Assembly: GCA_963678675.1 (NCBI GenBank)
Contig: OY783195.1
Coordinates: 13,490,505-13,554,504 of the forward strand
Length of the DNA stretch: 64,000 bases
Direction of reading: 5' to 3'
Source: Xiphydria camelus
Taxonomy: Eukaryota; Arthropoda; Insecta; Hymenoptera; Xiphydriidae
Part shown: positions 51,366 to 61,479 of the stretch, in pieces
Position numbering within the stretch: position 1 is the first letter of the stretch
Layout of the letters: each line of letters starts with the position of its first letter
Program-made: the position numbers and the translations under genes
Notes under the pieces: generated by a model
The model's database searches: none
Seen by the model: the letters and a program-made list of their open reading frames with translations, nothing else
Told to the model about the DNA's origin: nothing

Positions 51366-51446
51366 CTGCCCGCAGCAAAAATCGAACTCGCGAGTCTACC
51401 GCGTGGTAAGACTTACCCTTAACCACTGCGCCACCGCGCCGCTGTG
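51366..51446 (-). repeat. tRNA-derived SINE head or tRNA pseudogene
   Basis: Minus strand: GGTGGCGCAGTGGTTAAGGG is a good A box and D arm, GCGAGTTCGATTTTTGC holds a B box (GTTCGATTT), and the 3' flank is GCTGCGGGCAGTTTTTTTTC. The acceptor strands do not pair over 7 bp. The T-run could act as a Pol III terminator. Confidence 0.55.
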
Positions 51447-51686
51447 GAAACTGTCCTTTAAAATCAGACCACTATCGTCCGGTCCGGCAGCGTAAAAACT
51501 AAAATACTGTTTATAAATAAACGAAGCCGCATTGGCAGCAACCGCATTAGGGGGTTGTTTGTGACCCTTTTGGCTACCGTTTAACCAAAACGCCGTTCAA
51601 ATCGGTGTCCCATATCTCGAGCCCTCCCTTTGTTAGTGCCAAAAAATTTACTAACTGAGAGAAGCAATTCGTAGTAAATATTTGAA

Positions 51687-51927
51687 GGGTCCACTGGAAA
51701 AACGATGAGGGTCCATATTTTTAAAAGTTGAGAAACACGACATTTAAAATTTCACAACGCACGGGAGTCCACTGTGCCGCCTATTTTCAACCACAGTTTT
51801 TAGTGGAATCTCAGTGTTCGTCCCCTGTAAGGTTTGATATGTTGATACTTCATGTTACAAGCTAACAGATGTCGCTAAAATATCGATTTCGAAAAAAATG
51901 GACCCTCATCGTTTTTCCACTGGACCC
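51687..51927. mobile_element. MITE, 241 bp, 30-bp inverted repeats
   Basis: GGGTCCACTGGAAAAACGAT, GAGGGTCCAT at the left is mirrored at the right (ATGGACCCTCATCGTTTTTC, CAGTGGACCC) with one mismatch. It interrupts one unit of the 122-126-bp repeat that forms an array at 53.6 kb: GTAGTAAAT on the left and ATTATAATTTTCTACAACT on the right are adjacent in uninterrupted units. Confidence 0.8.
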
Positions 51928-52196
51928 TTTATTTATAAACATTATAATTTTCTACAACTATTTAAATGTATTTATCCCGTTCCAAAAAAATCGGTCGAAA
52001 AATAATTGGTCGATTTTAACCGTTTCGTTACGGGTGCCGACTATAGCCGGTGTCCGCGAGTCGACCTGTGTGTACGGGTGCCGACTGTAGTTGGCGTTCG
52101 CGACACGACATGTGTGTACGGGTGCAGACTATAATAGGCTCTTAAAAAAGTGTACATACAAGCCAATCACAAAGTGGCGTCGAAAGACGTAATGCT

Positions 52197-53490
52197 GCGT
52201 TTACAGGCTGCTCACTGCCGCGGCAGTGAGCAGGGAAGTGGGCAGCGCGAGTCTGTAAACGGGTCACTCGCGCTGCTCATGCCCACTGCCGCTGGTACTG
52301 CCGGCAAGCTGCCTTCGAAAATCTGCGGCAGTGAGCAGGAAATAGGGCAGGGAAGTGAGCAGCGCGAGTCTGTAAACGGGTCACTCGCGCTGCTCATGCC
52401 CACTGCCGCTGCCGCTGCCGCACATCCCTTCGGTGGCGGTATTTGGAGCGGCAGTCAAAGGACTGGCAGGATCGTCGTAAATCGTCTCCCGCAGTGCCCA
52501 TTTGAAGAGGCATCGCCAGAACGCGAATACCGAATCGGCTAACCCATTTGCATCATGCGCCTACTTAGCGTGCCGGACTCAGGTATCAAGGACGGTCAAT
52601 TGACGACTAAGTAATCCCTATCGCCGCGGGGGGTTGATTGTACGTGTGGGAAACGAACTAGAAATGCTGATGGGGTATCATCGATACAACCCCATTGTTG
52701 CATAACATATATGAAATATATGTTCAATTCCTTCTATTATATGAAATAGTTTTTGAATAAAGGCGTGGACAAAACTGTGTCGCCAAAAACCGAATGACGA
52801 ATTTAGTCGATAGACAACCGGGGAAACTTAATTCAGGTACGAAGTGCATGGGCTGAGTATATAGCCGTTCTGCACTTGTCCAAGGATAGTGCCCGTGCCC
52901 TCCCGCGAGGCTCCCGAAATTGGAGAATAGGATCGAGGCATCACCTCGCGCTTTCCGAGACACATCGGCCGCGACCAGTGTCCCGCCGTGAGGGTCCTGA
53001 AATTGGAGAGCAGGGTCGCGGCGCCTTGCGCTCGCCGCGATGAGAGCGGCGAAAATAAACATGCTTGAACGCTTTGCTTTGCTCGACTATTGGCGTATTG
53101 CTCTGCGCTCCACTATACGTGTTCCAATAAGAAAGTACAGGTTTGTATTCGCCGCTTTGTTCTCCGCTTTCATCGCTGCTTTGCTCTCCGCTCCACTAGG
53201 TGCGTAGCCGTAGAAGTAAACAAATTTTGAGAAATTGACCATTAAGCCCCGGCAGACGGTCGGTTTTTGCTACATATATGTGGTACTTTTACTATAAAAA
53301 CTCAAATCTTGTATCCCGATGAGGTAACTTATTTGCCACTTGGCCGTAGGTCTAGCAGGGAAGTGAGTAGCGCGAGTGGCAGCGGCAGCGGCAGCCTGTA
53401 AACGGGGCTGCCGTAAAAATATTTAGGGCAGGGAAGTGGGCAGGGAAGTGGGCAGCGCGAGTGACAGCGGCAGTGGCAGCCTGTAAACGC
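52197..53490. mobile_element. GC-rich element with GCGTTTACAGGCTGC ends
   Basis: GCGTTTACAGGCTGC at 52,197 and its complement at 53,490 are inverted. Near both ends GGGAAGTGGGCAGCGCGAG and GGCAGCGGCAGC words repeat (52,233; 52,345; 53,355; 53,435). In the left part a segment of about 110 bp is tandemly duplicated (GCGCGAGTCTGTAAACGGGT twice), giving an artificial repetitive frame. Between 52,905 and 53,040 a 72-bp unit (GAAATTGGAGA, GCG, CGC) is duplicated. 53,090-53,210 has CGCTTTG/CTCCGCT repeats. No convincing protein. Target duplication not found, so this may be two overlapping MITEs. Confidence 0.45.
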
Positions 53491-53604
53491 CGCATAAGTC
53501 CGAACATCGAAGACTACCGACGTGCAAAATGCACACTTCGCGGCGCGGTGCCCCGTTCAGTGGCGTCACTCTAGTGGAGCGGGCAGCCGTAAGGAAAGGG
53601 TTAA

Positions 53605-53975
53605 CGAAGTGAGAGAAGTTGTTTGTAGTAAATGGTTGCAGAAACTACAACTTTCTACAACTACTTATAGATATCTCTTTATTCTATTCCACAGAATAAC
53701 AACCTTTTACGATTGATTGATCGATTTTAACGGACTAAGAGAAGTAGTTCGTAGTAAATGGTTGTACAAATTATAACTTTATACAACTGTTAATATTTGT
53801 TTATCATGTTTCAAAGAATTATAACCTTTTACAAGGAATTGATCGATTTTAACGAACTGGGAGAAGTAGTTCACAGTAAATGATTGTAGAAATTATAACT
53901 TTCTACTACTGCTTACATTTGTTTATTCCGTTAATCTATCTAATGATTCTACGAGGAATTGATTGATTTCAACGA
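53605..53975. repeat. 122-126-bp tandem repeat, three units
   Basis: GAGAAGTAGTTC(G/A)(T/C)AGTAAATG, GTTGTA-AAATTATAACTTT, TACAACT, ATATCTTTATT and GATTGATCGATTTTAACG recur with starts near 53,611, 53,737 and 53,859. A further unit split by a MITE is at 51,655-52,030. Noncoding. Confidence 0.75.
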
Positions 53976-54498
53976 CGTGAAAGATTCGGTACAGTTACCT
54001 TTCTCTATAAGTCTGATGAAGGAGACTACTATAGGAGAGTTATTCCTCAGAATCAAGCTTTTCCCATTATGTCACTGCGAGCCGGCAGTACACCACCCGT
54101 TCTTTATGAATTTGTAACCACTAATATATGTAAATCAACAAAAAAGTAATATAATTATCCCAAATAATATTTTCTTGGATATCATAAATAATTATCTAAA
54201 ACCCTGTTGTATAAAACTAATGCACGACTGCTTGTTAACTGACTTACAATTATCCAATAGTTACTATTTGAGTAAATAAAGTTTGAAGTTAATAGATATT
54301 ATCTATATACGGATGTCAGTCGTCCTATAGTAAACTTTTGAATAACTATCTGACTATTGAAAAAAAAGGTTAGCTTGGTTCTTTCAAATAGATTATTGTG
54401 GTTAGTTGTAGATTTTGCCATATATATTCGTTATATGTTTTAATTATAACTGTGCCAAGGTACAAGAATCTTAAATCATGATAGTAACGAGCAGAAAA
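53976..54498. other. Intergenic, no recognised feature
   Basis: AT-rich sequence without credible reading frames or inverted ends. Confidence 0.45.
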
Positions 54499-54502
54499 TT
54501 AA

Positions 54503-55233
54503 GGGGGGGGGGGGGGGGTCTAACGGGTGGAAACAAACTCTATTTTACCAATTTTTTTTAGAGCGATTGTTGAAGTAGATATATTGTAATGTTTCGCATG
54601 TTACAAAGCATCATTCGAACAACATTTCGTAATTTCTTTGTAGAAAAATATTGAGAAATAAGCCGGTGACGAAGCATTTTCGAGGCCGCCTTTTAGAAAA
54701 GATGATTTGCGGTGGATACTATATTTCAGCGTAGAATTATTTGAAATCAAAAAATCAAAGCAATTTAGTTAAAACAGATGTTTTTCTAGACCCCAACGGT
54801 TTTTTTAATTTTTTCCCCCATTTTTTAATTTTTGGTGGTTGTTTGAAGTTAAAATTGCGATTTTTCACGAAAAAATCCACCATTTTGTTGCTGTAAAACC
54901 CCTTTAATGTAAGGAAAAAAAACATTGGGGTCTGGTATTTTATATGTAGAAAGTGTGTACAAAATTTGAAAAGAATCGGTGCAGTAGTTTTTAAATGACG
55001 ATGTCTACGGGCTTTTAAAACTTGATTTCGTGAAAAAAGCATTTAACCCTCCTCTCCTACGGTGGTTTCGGATCCATATTTACTAAGAAGGACTAGGTGG
55101 GTCGAATTCGACCCGACCAACGTAGGAGAGGAGGGTTAAAGCGCCGAGTTCTTGTCTGACACATTCTTTAAATGTTTTACTATAAGAAAAGGCAATTAAA
55201 AAAATTGCCTTTTGGAAAGTGTTAGACCCCTCC
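54503..55233. mobile_element. TTAA-flanked element beginning with a G16 tract
   Basis: TTAA at 54,499-54,502 and 55,234-55,237. The left terminus is sixteen G followed by TCTAACGGGTGGAAAC. The right terminus, inverted, is GGAGGGGTCTAACACTTTCC. The shared GGGGTCTAAC is the inverted repeat and the G tract is an expansion. The interior is A/T-run rich with no protein. A second TTAA MITE is nested at 55,047-55,135. Kolobok or piggyBac affinity undecided. Confidence 0.7.
55047..55135. mobile_element. 89-bp piggyBac-like MITE
   Basis: TTAA (55,043-55,046) CCCTCCTCTCCTACG ... CGTAGGAGAGGAGGG TTAA (55,136-55,139): perfect 15-bp inverted repeats starting CCCT, with a perfect target duplication. GGGTCGAATTCGACCC forms a small internal palindrome. 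Confidence 0.9.
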
Positions 55234-55559
55234 TTAAGAACCTGTTTCAAACCTCAAGTGTGCTCTTATATCTATCTATATATATAACACTACCTAGTTG
55301 CAATTTTTGGCGTAAATGATTCTTGTTAGTTCTCCATCTTGGCGTAAATTTTTGTAATAATTTATTAAAACTGAACAAAACTAATTCTACAATAAGTTAT
55401 AAACCTGTTCCAAATCTCGCACTTTTTTTTATAAATACTTGTACTTTTAGCGTAATTTTACCATAGTTATAGTTTTTCCGCGTACTTGATTGTAGTTCTT
55501 TGACAGTTAATCCCACCGTATAGAGTCACTCTTCCCGGAAAAATGGGAAGAGTGATCTC

Positions 55560-56018
55560 ATTGCTGGATTCAATGAGAACACTCACCACCTCACATACTG
55601 CAAACCTTTCGATGGAAGTCGTCAGGGACATTTTCCGGGAAGAGTAATCTCTATACGGGGGGATATTAACTGGCCACCCAGAAGTCCCGATTTAACCCCC
55701 ATGGATTTTGTTCTGTATGGTTATCTTAAAGGAAGGGTATACAGTACGACACCAAGAAATTTGAATCAGTTGAGGCAAAAAATCCGTGCAGAAATTCAGA
55801 ATATCACTCCAGACCTCTGGCGACGACTCATTGCACATTTCCAGTTCTGTCTTGAGGAGGTGCAGCAACGCGAAGGAAAACATCTTGATAATGTTATTTC
55901 CATAAATAATTTTCCATGTTTTTAGTTGTAAAATAAAATTTATTTCACACGAATAACTTTTTTATTAACCGAGTTACACCGTATTGAAAAGAGGAAAACA
56001 TTTTGGGAGACCCTGTAC
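55560..56018 (+). pseudogene. Tc1/mariner-type transposase, C-terminal remnant
   Basis: TSHTANLSMEVVRDIF (55,592) passes by a 1-bp shift to HFPGRVISIRGDINWPPRSP, then DLTPMDFVLYGYLKGRVYST, NLNQLRQKIRAEI and CLEEVQQREGKHLDN, ending at the TAG of 55,923-55,925. WPPRSPDLTPMDF holds the last catalytic Asp of this DDE group. The earlier catalytic part is absent. The end at about 56,018 (TTTTGGGAGACCCTGTA) looks like the right terminal repeat; no left terminus was found. A relative of the remnant at 24.8-26.1 kb by its DF-x-L-x-GYLK block. Confidence 0.7.
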
Positions 56019-56163
56019 TTCGTATCTCGTACTACTGCGAATCTCGTCTTGTACACCAACAGTATCGAATATGAAATGTACACGTATTTCTACTATTTAT
56101 GACCTCCGCATACTGGACGCACCAAGCGTCAAGCTTCGAGTTATCCGCGTCAAATATATTTAA

Positions 56164-56878
56164 GGGGTTACGCCTAGTCAGAATTTTCGAAAAAATCGAA
56201 TTTTCGTTTTCGACGGATTCTTAAAGTATAACCTTTCAAAAATATTCTCTGAAAATTTCAAGTCGATCCATTCAAAATTGAGCGAGTTACGGCCGTTCTT
56301 ATAGTTACGGAGTCCGTTACGTTGTTACCGAGTTAAACGCGTTTTTCTCGAAACGGCTTTTTCAAAATCGGTGACCACGATATCTCAAAAACGAGTGGAC
56401 CGATTCACTTGAAATTTTGCATACTTTTTTTTATATCAAAAGGCAGTCCTTAATCGAAGGATTTTTTTTTTTCGATGCATACTTTTTTTTATATCAAGAA
56501 AAATGAAGTGATTTTTTCACCGAAATTTAGACTTTCACTTTCGATCGCCGACCATTTTTTCAAAAATTAATATTTTATCAAATCCTTCGATTAAGAACTA
56601 GATAATACGATACAAAAACGTAATTTATTTGGTTTTTTGATGTCAGATGATTGGTGTGGAAGTTACAGTGGTCACCGCGGAAAGCCTTTTTTGAACAGTG
56701 GTCCGGGAAATTCATTATATTTGCCACATTTGTGAATTTTTTCCAATAAAAATATTATGAAACATAGTCAAAGACATACCCTTTACTATGAAAAAAAACA
56801 GTTCGAAACCTGCAATCATTTTCCCCAAAAAAATCACAAAATCACGCCTTTTTCCGACCACAAACTAGGCGTAACCCC
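56164..56878. mobile_element. TTAA-flanked non-autonomous element, 715 bp
   Basis: TTAA at 56,160-56,163 and 56,879-56,882. Inverted ends GGGGTTACGCCTAGT are perfect over 15 bp. The interior has phrases such as GCATACTTTTTTTTATATCA repeated (56,410 and 56,477) and ATCCTTCGATTAAG/CTTAATCGAAGGAT mirrored (56,450; 56,582). No coding capacity. Confidence 0.85.
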
Positions 56879-57524
56879 TTAAGTAGTAAGAAAAAAATCT
56901 CAACCATTCATTGGTTGATGCTTGAAGTTTAACGCTCTGCGCATCCAGGGTGAGGAAGCCCTTACTATTCACGCCTCTTAATACGAGCTCCATTAAAAAT
57001 ATAAGGTTCCGGGCTGCAACATAACAAATATAACGTAAACGAATTTGTGGAAGTATAGACAATGAGCGCTATTGCTGATTGGTCGTGGAGGATAGGAGAG
57101 GATAACACAGCTCCACAAAAAAATCGAAAAAATGCTTCCTCTGACGAGACCAGTATACCTTTATGTTTTTGGGGTCGCTGAATCCGAATCCGGTGTCCGT
57201 TTGTCTCCATCACGTCACATTTTTGAAGTGAAACTTCTTTGCTGAGGGGACTAAAAGCGTGGTATGCAACGAAAATTCCTCAAAAACCGTAACGAAACCC
57301 ACACACTCCAGCGCTACCGTATGTGCCTCACTCATACACCGATCTCGACTCTGCCCCATTCCACTTAGGCCCTTTGCACACAACGCTACGCAGGTATCCG
57401 ATACTCGACGAGTATACACACACCACGCGACGCGACTTTCGTCGGTGATGCTATATATTATACTCCCGCGACCGGCATGCTCAAGTGGCCGATGCTCGCG
57501 TCGCCGAGACTGTTCCGTCGCACA

Positions 57525-57992
57525 ATTATGTTTTCTTTTATTTTACAACGATCTATTTTGTTGTTTGGCAATATGTTTATATGTACTCGAAAGAGCTCTT
57601 TCTGCTCTACAAAACTGTTATAATTGTTATTTCGAATAATTAAATTTTTAATTATTTTTCTGGCTTAGAGATGGAATATCCAGGGGTCAAAAATCAGCAG
57701 TTTCGACATCTGCTTTTCTTTGCTTTTCATCGAGGTCAAAAAACTGCCGTATACGGAGAAGGTGTTATAGGCCAGTCTTTGATAAAAAAGATGTCGAAAA
57801 TTCTGATTTTTTCCTCCTGAATATTCCATTTCTAAGCCTAAAAAATAATAAAAAATTGTTATTCGAATAAACAATTATAATAGTTTTGTAGAGCAGGAAG
57901 AGCTCTTTCGAATGAATATAAACACTTTCCGGGACAACAAACAAATCGTTGTAAAATGAAAAAAAAATAAAAGAAAACGCGACGAACTTATT
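57525..57992. repeat. Palindrome, arms of about 160 bp, replacing the middle of a repeat
   Basis: TTTTCTTTTATTTTACAACG, GAAAGAGCTCTTTCTGCTCT, ACAAAACTGTTATAATTGTT and GGCTTAGAGATGGAATAT at 57,530-57,680 mirror 57,822-57,990. The unique centre 57,690-57,810 includes a TCGACATCTG/AGATGTCGAAA pair. No protein. Confidence 0.65.
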
Positions 57993-58091
57993 TTCCAACC
58001 CAATAGCATCGCGATCATAAATACTTCGTCAAACTAGGGTTCATCTCGCCATCAGCGAAGCAGTACATTTCGGCGAATCCAGGCTGCTAAT

Positions 58092-58290
58092 GAGTTCGCA
58101 GTCCCGCACCTTTCCTGAAAGGGTTAATTACTGGACGAATCGAAATGAACCTTTGCTGAAATATTCGGTTATCTATTGAAATCGTCATTTCGAATGCATT
58201 CGAAATATAGCGGTATCTGCGAGAAGTGGTTCATTACAATTCGTTCGGTAATTAGCCTTCCGGGAAAGGTGCAGGACTGCGAATACATAA
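58092..58290. mobile_element. MITE-like inverted repeat
   Basis: GTTCGCAGTCCCGCACCTTT, CCTGAAAGGGTTAATTAC and GACGAATCG at the left mirror CGAATTCGT-type sequence, GGTAATTAGCCTTCCGGGAA and AGGTGCAGGACTGCGAAT at the right, arms about 45 bp. A central ATTTCGAATGCATTCGAAAT is itself palindromic. Confidence 0.6.
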
Positions 58291-58668
58291 GCAGTCCTCG
58301 TTTGCCGAAACGTACCACCCGAACTGCGTGCACTATAATGTGCACTATAATAGAATTTGTAATGTATGTGAAATTCTGAGAAACAGCGATTAATGTTTTA
58401 TCACTGTCAAATTTGGAAGTAAAACTCCTGGATTCCGTTTATGATTTTCTATAAATTCGTCAGTTTAGTGAATACTTCGTTCGTTCGATCAAAGTTACTT
58501 CGTATACTGAGAAAAGAGTTTATTTCCAATTAATAAGTGTATACTTGATTATGGCGGAAAAAATATTTTGTTAAACCAAGTAAGTAAATATACTGGGTGA
58601 TTCTTTAATATTGCGAAAAACTTCAAGGATGGGTTCCTTGGATGAAAATAAGAAGAAAAAAAACAAAC

Positions 58669-58885
58669 AAAACGTGTGGCCGCCACACGCGGAAGAAGTG
58701 AAACTTCGATACCAGTTTCTCTGAATTTGATTCCGGTGGTATTAGTTTCAATTGGCTCTACGAAGAAGCATTGTAGAAGACTTGTATAGAGCCAATTGAA
58801 ATTAATACCATCGGAATCAAATTCAGAGAAACTGGTATCGAAGTTTCACTTCTTCCGCGTGTGGCGGCCACACGTTTAGTTTGTT
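58669..58885. mobile_element. Perfect hairpin MITE, copy 2
   Basis: Same element as 16,478-16,694: AACGTGTGGCCGCCACACGC ... and its mirror, with arms of about 105 nt. It differs from copy 1 at few sites, one of which is changed in both arms so that pairing is kept (GATACC/GGTATC here, GATATC/GATATC there). Two further right-arm changes (AAATTAAT, CCATCGG) are not compensated. Confidence 0.85.
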
Positions 58886-58890
58886 TTTAA

Positions 58891-59850
58891 CCTTCCTTAG
58901 TCACTCATTTCGACTATACACAGAGGTTGTGTTTGAGTCAAAAATGACCCACATATATAACAACACATTCGTTACTATTTATTGCTCCATTTTTTAATAC
59001 ACTTTGGTATTGATTACTTACTTCTAAATACTGGATACGTATTTAAATAAAAAAATATTGCTTTTCGAATATTAACGTACATAAAATTATTTTTTCTTAG
59101 AAAGCTTACATCTAACTAGTGATGATTTTGTCCTGTAATATGCTACAGAAAAACCATTATGAGCACCTCAAGCACATATGTATTTGCACTAGATGACCCT
59201 TACAAATAAATTTTTGGCAACGGTGATATTTGTAAAAAGATTTGTTGTCAGTTTTCTCGCATAAGTAGCAACGACCTCTTTTCTTCGCGCCTATAGACTG
59301 AGATGTAGAAGAAAAAGGTACCACTTCAGATTTAATTTTCAAGTTTAAAAGTTTTGACAAACTAAAAATGCACCCTGCTGCGTGAATGTTCATTGAATAA
59401 CTGATAGGATAATCGAAGAAAGAAGGAGGCGTCAAAGTCAAGCGCGAACAAGTTCGGATCTGCGAGCTGCTGTGAGCAGCAGCTCTGCAACGAACAACAT
59501 TGTTGCTGCTATGTAACTCACGCGAGTACTTTATTTTGGTCGTCCTATATACATATGTATAATAATAAGCACATTATGATACGTTATTTAGTCTTATCAG
59601 TCTAAACACGGGATGTGAGAAAATCGCCGCATAAAAGCATTGGGTCATTTTTGACCCAAATAACCTCCGTGTAACTATTTTTATCGTAAGTACTCCTGAT
59701 CGATTTTTCAAAAATTAAAATCACCAGAACTTCTCTATAGACTATACAAATAAAGTCACTAACCCATAAGTATGTATCATGTGCGGTCTTAGTGTTATTA
59801 ACAAAATTAATATGGTACGGGTCAGAAATGACCCGAGCAACTTAGGAAGG
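58891..59850 (-). mobile_element. piggyBac-type element, 960 bp remnant
   Basis: TTAA flanks both ends (58,887-58,890; 59,851-59,854). Inverted ends CCTTCCTTAGTCACTC and CCTTCCTAAGTTGCTC. The palindrome GGGTCATTTTTGACCC (59,643), with variants GAGTCAAAAATGACCC (58,933) and GGGTCAGAAATGACCC (59,819), lies just inside the ends. It carries the 3' end of the transposase gene only. Confidence 0.85.
59157..59441 (-). pseudogene. piggyBac transposase C-terminal cysteine-rich domain
   Basis: Minus frame: after a variable linker, KKRGRCYLCEKTDNKSFYKY, HRCQKFICKGHLVQIHMCLRC-stop at 59,159. The spacing C-x2-C...H-x-C...C...H...C-x2-C is the C-terminal RING/PHD-like zinc domain with which piggyBac transposases bind their terminal repeats. 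All cysteines appear present. The catalytic DDD core has been deleted (upstream frames are noncoding). Confidence 0.8.
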
Positions 59851-59854
59851 TTAA

Positions 59855-60502
59855 TCTCAAAAAACCATCAATAGATCATGATTTTCAAAAAGTTAATGGA
59901 CTTAAACCAAATTCGCTATAGGGGTTTTTTTTGGGTCGCTGATCACGAATCTGAAATCGGATTTCAAAAATTCAAGATGGCGGATCCAATATGGCGAACG
60001 AAATTTTTGAAAATCGACGGATTCTTGCCGAATTTGGTATAAGGGTTTTTTTTGGGTCGCTGATCATGAATCTGAAGTCAGATTTAAAAAATTCAAGATG
60101 GCGGATCCAATATGGAGGACGAGATTTTCGAAAATCGACGGATTCATGCCAAATTTGGTATAGGGGAGTTTTTTCGATCGCTGATGACGAATATGAAGTT
60201 ATATTTACAAAAATTCAAAATTTTCGAAAATCTCGTTCTCCATATTGGATCCGCCATCTTGAATTTTTTAAATCTGACTTCAGATTCATGATCAGCGACC
60301 CAAAAAACCCCCTTATACCAAATTCGGCATGAATCCGTCGATTTTCAAAAATTTCGTTCGCCATATTGGATCCGCCATCTTGAATTTTTGAAATCCGATT
60401 TCAGATTCGTGATCAGAGACCCAAAAAAAACCCTATAGCGAATTTGGTTTAAGTCCATTAACTTTTTGAAAATCATGATCTATTGATGGTTTTTTGAGAT
60501 TA
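59855..60502. repeat. Inverted GATGGCGGATCC repeat
   Basis: Arms of about 300 bp (59,856-60,163; 60,198-60,502) mirror each other and each holds two tandem units of GGTCGCTGATCA(C/T)GAATCTGA, TTCAAGATGGCGGATCCAAT and ATGG(C/A)G(A/G)AC. The same unit occurs at 11,220-11,410, 11,500-11,580, 12,945-13,030 and, diverged, 9,500-9,720. AGATGGCGG also matches the core of the YY1/Pho-type motif (GCCATCTTG on the other strand). Confidence 0.75.
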
Positions 60503-60800
60503 AAAAAAATGTGATGTGATGGAGACAAACGGACACCGGATTCGGATTCAGGGACCTCAAAAATATATAGGAATAATAATTTGAATCAATTTGACTATTT
60601 TTCCAGGATTTGACCTTGAAATGACCTTGAACGTGACGTGATGGAGACAAACGGACACCGGATTCGGATTCAGCGACCCCAAAAACATAAAGATATACTG
60701 GTCTGTTCAGAGGAAGCATTTTTTCGATTTTTTTTGTGGAGCTGTGTAAACAGGACTGGCACCTATCGGAAATGAAACACTTTAATCAGGTAGGTACACC

Positions 60801-61018
60801 CAGCGTCAATGATTCTGATTGACCTGCTTTGGGTGACGGTACTTTTATAAAATCGACCGTAGTTAAAGAATTCGAGTAAATCGTAGTATTTTGCCATAAA
60901 GGCTAAATTTGACTAATGTTTCGTGGCAAACAAAGAAGATTCGTTCGTACCGTTCAACTATGGTTGACTAAATTAAAGTACCGTCACCCAAAGCGGGTCG
61001 ATCAGAATCGTTGACACT
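60801..61018. mobile_element. MITE with about 50-bp inverted repeats
   Basis: AGCGTCAATGATTCTGATTG, ACCTGCTTTGGGTGACGGTA, CTTTTA at the left mirrors TAAAGTACCGTCACCCAAAG, CGGGTCGATCAGAATCGTTG, ACACT at the right, with a few mismatches. No coding sequence. Confidence 0.75.
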
Positions 61019-61476
61019 AGATGTATGCCTCCCAGATAACATTTTGCTAGCACCTTGCTACTGAATTACCTACTGAGAACTGTTGCTATCACGTTGCCAA
61101 CAAGGTGTGTCCTCATCTGCTTCAATATTGCTAGCAAAAGGAGACGAAAACCGTTGACAGTAACATCACTACAATGTTGCACGCAAGATTTGCAACAATA
61201 TTACAGCAATTTTATATCAACTATTGCTATAAATTTATTCAATTGTGGATCTTCAAAGCTAGAAAATATTATCCTACATATTATTGTATTTACACTGATA
61301 ATAAAATGTAGATGAATCATGGAGCGTAATGGAGCCCGTGTTACAATACGGGAAAACTTTTCATCGATGTGAACAATCATTTCTCCCAATATGCATAGTC
61401 TCGCTGCAGCGAGGTCAGATTTAAAGAAATAATTAATTACATGGAAAAAAAATTTCTCGAGTAAAATCAATGTCAT
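61019..61476. other. Intergenic, no recognised feature
   Basis: Contains GCTAGCA, TTGCTA and GTTGC words (61,040-61,215) that may be remnants of a MITE, but no clear ends and no gene. Confidence 0.4.
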
Positions 61477-61479
61477 TAA

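Larger units (their letters stand above)
57106..60746. mobile_element. Compound element with CACAGCTCCAC ends and TAA flanks
   Basis: The left end CACAGCTCCACAAAAAAATC and the right end, inverted, CACAGCTCCACAAAAAAAAT share about 108 bp: GCTTCCTCTGA, CCAGTAT, TGTTTTTGGGGTCGCTGAAT, TCCGGTGTCCGTTTGTCTCC, ATCACGTCAC. TAA stands outside both (57,103-57,105; 60,747-60,749). The same terminus occurs at 19,917. The interior is a patchwork (57.2-58.1 kb repeat, palindromes, hairpin MITE, piggyBac remnant, inverted GATGGCGGATCC repeat). Whether it ever moved as one unit is unproven; the two ends could belong to two solo copies. Confidence 0.5.

Noticed and set aside
52150..52542. 130-codon frame with RESVNGSLALLMPTAA repeated
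   Set aside because: Translation of a GC-rich tandem DNA repeat; repeat units differ in frame-neutral ways and no protein family fits.
52724..53062. 112-codon minus-strand frame
   Set aside because: Covers a 72-bp duplicated noncoding unit and AT-rich flank; no recognisable domain.
57259..57639. 126-codon plus-strand frame
   Set aside because: Spans the junction between a dispersed repeat and a palindrome arm; the same repeat at 15.0 kb does not keep the frame.
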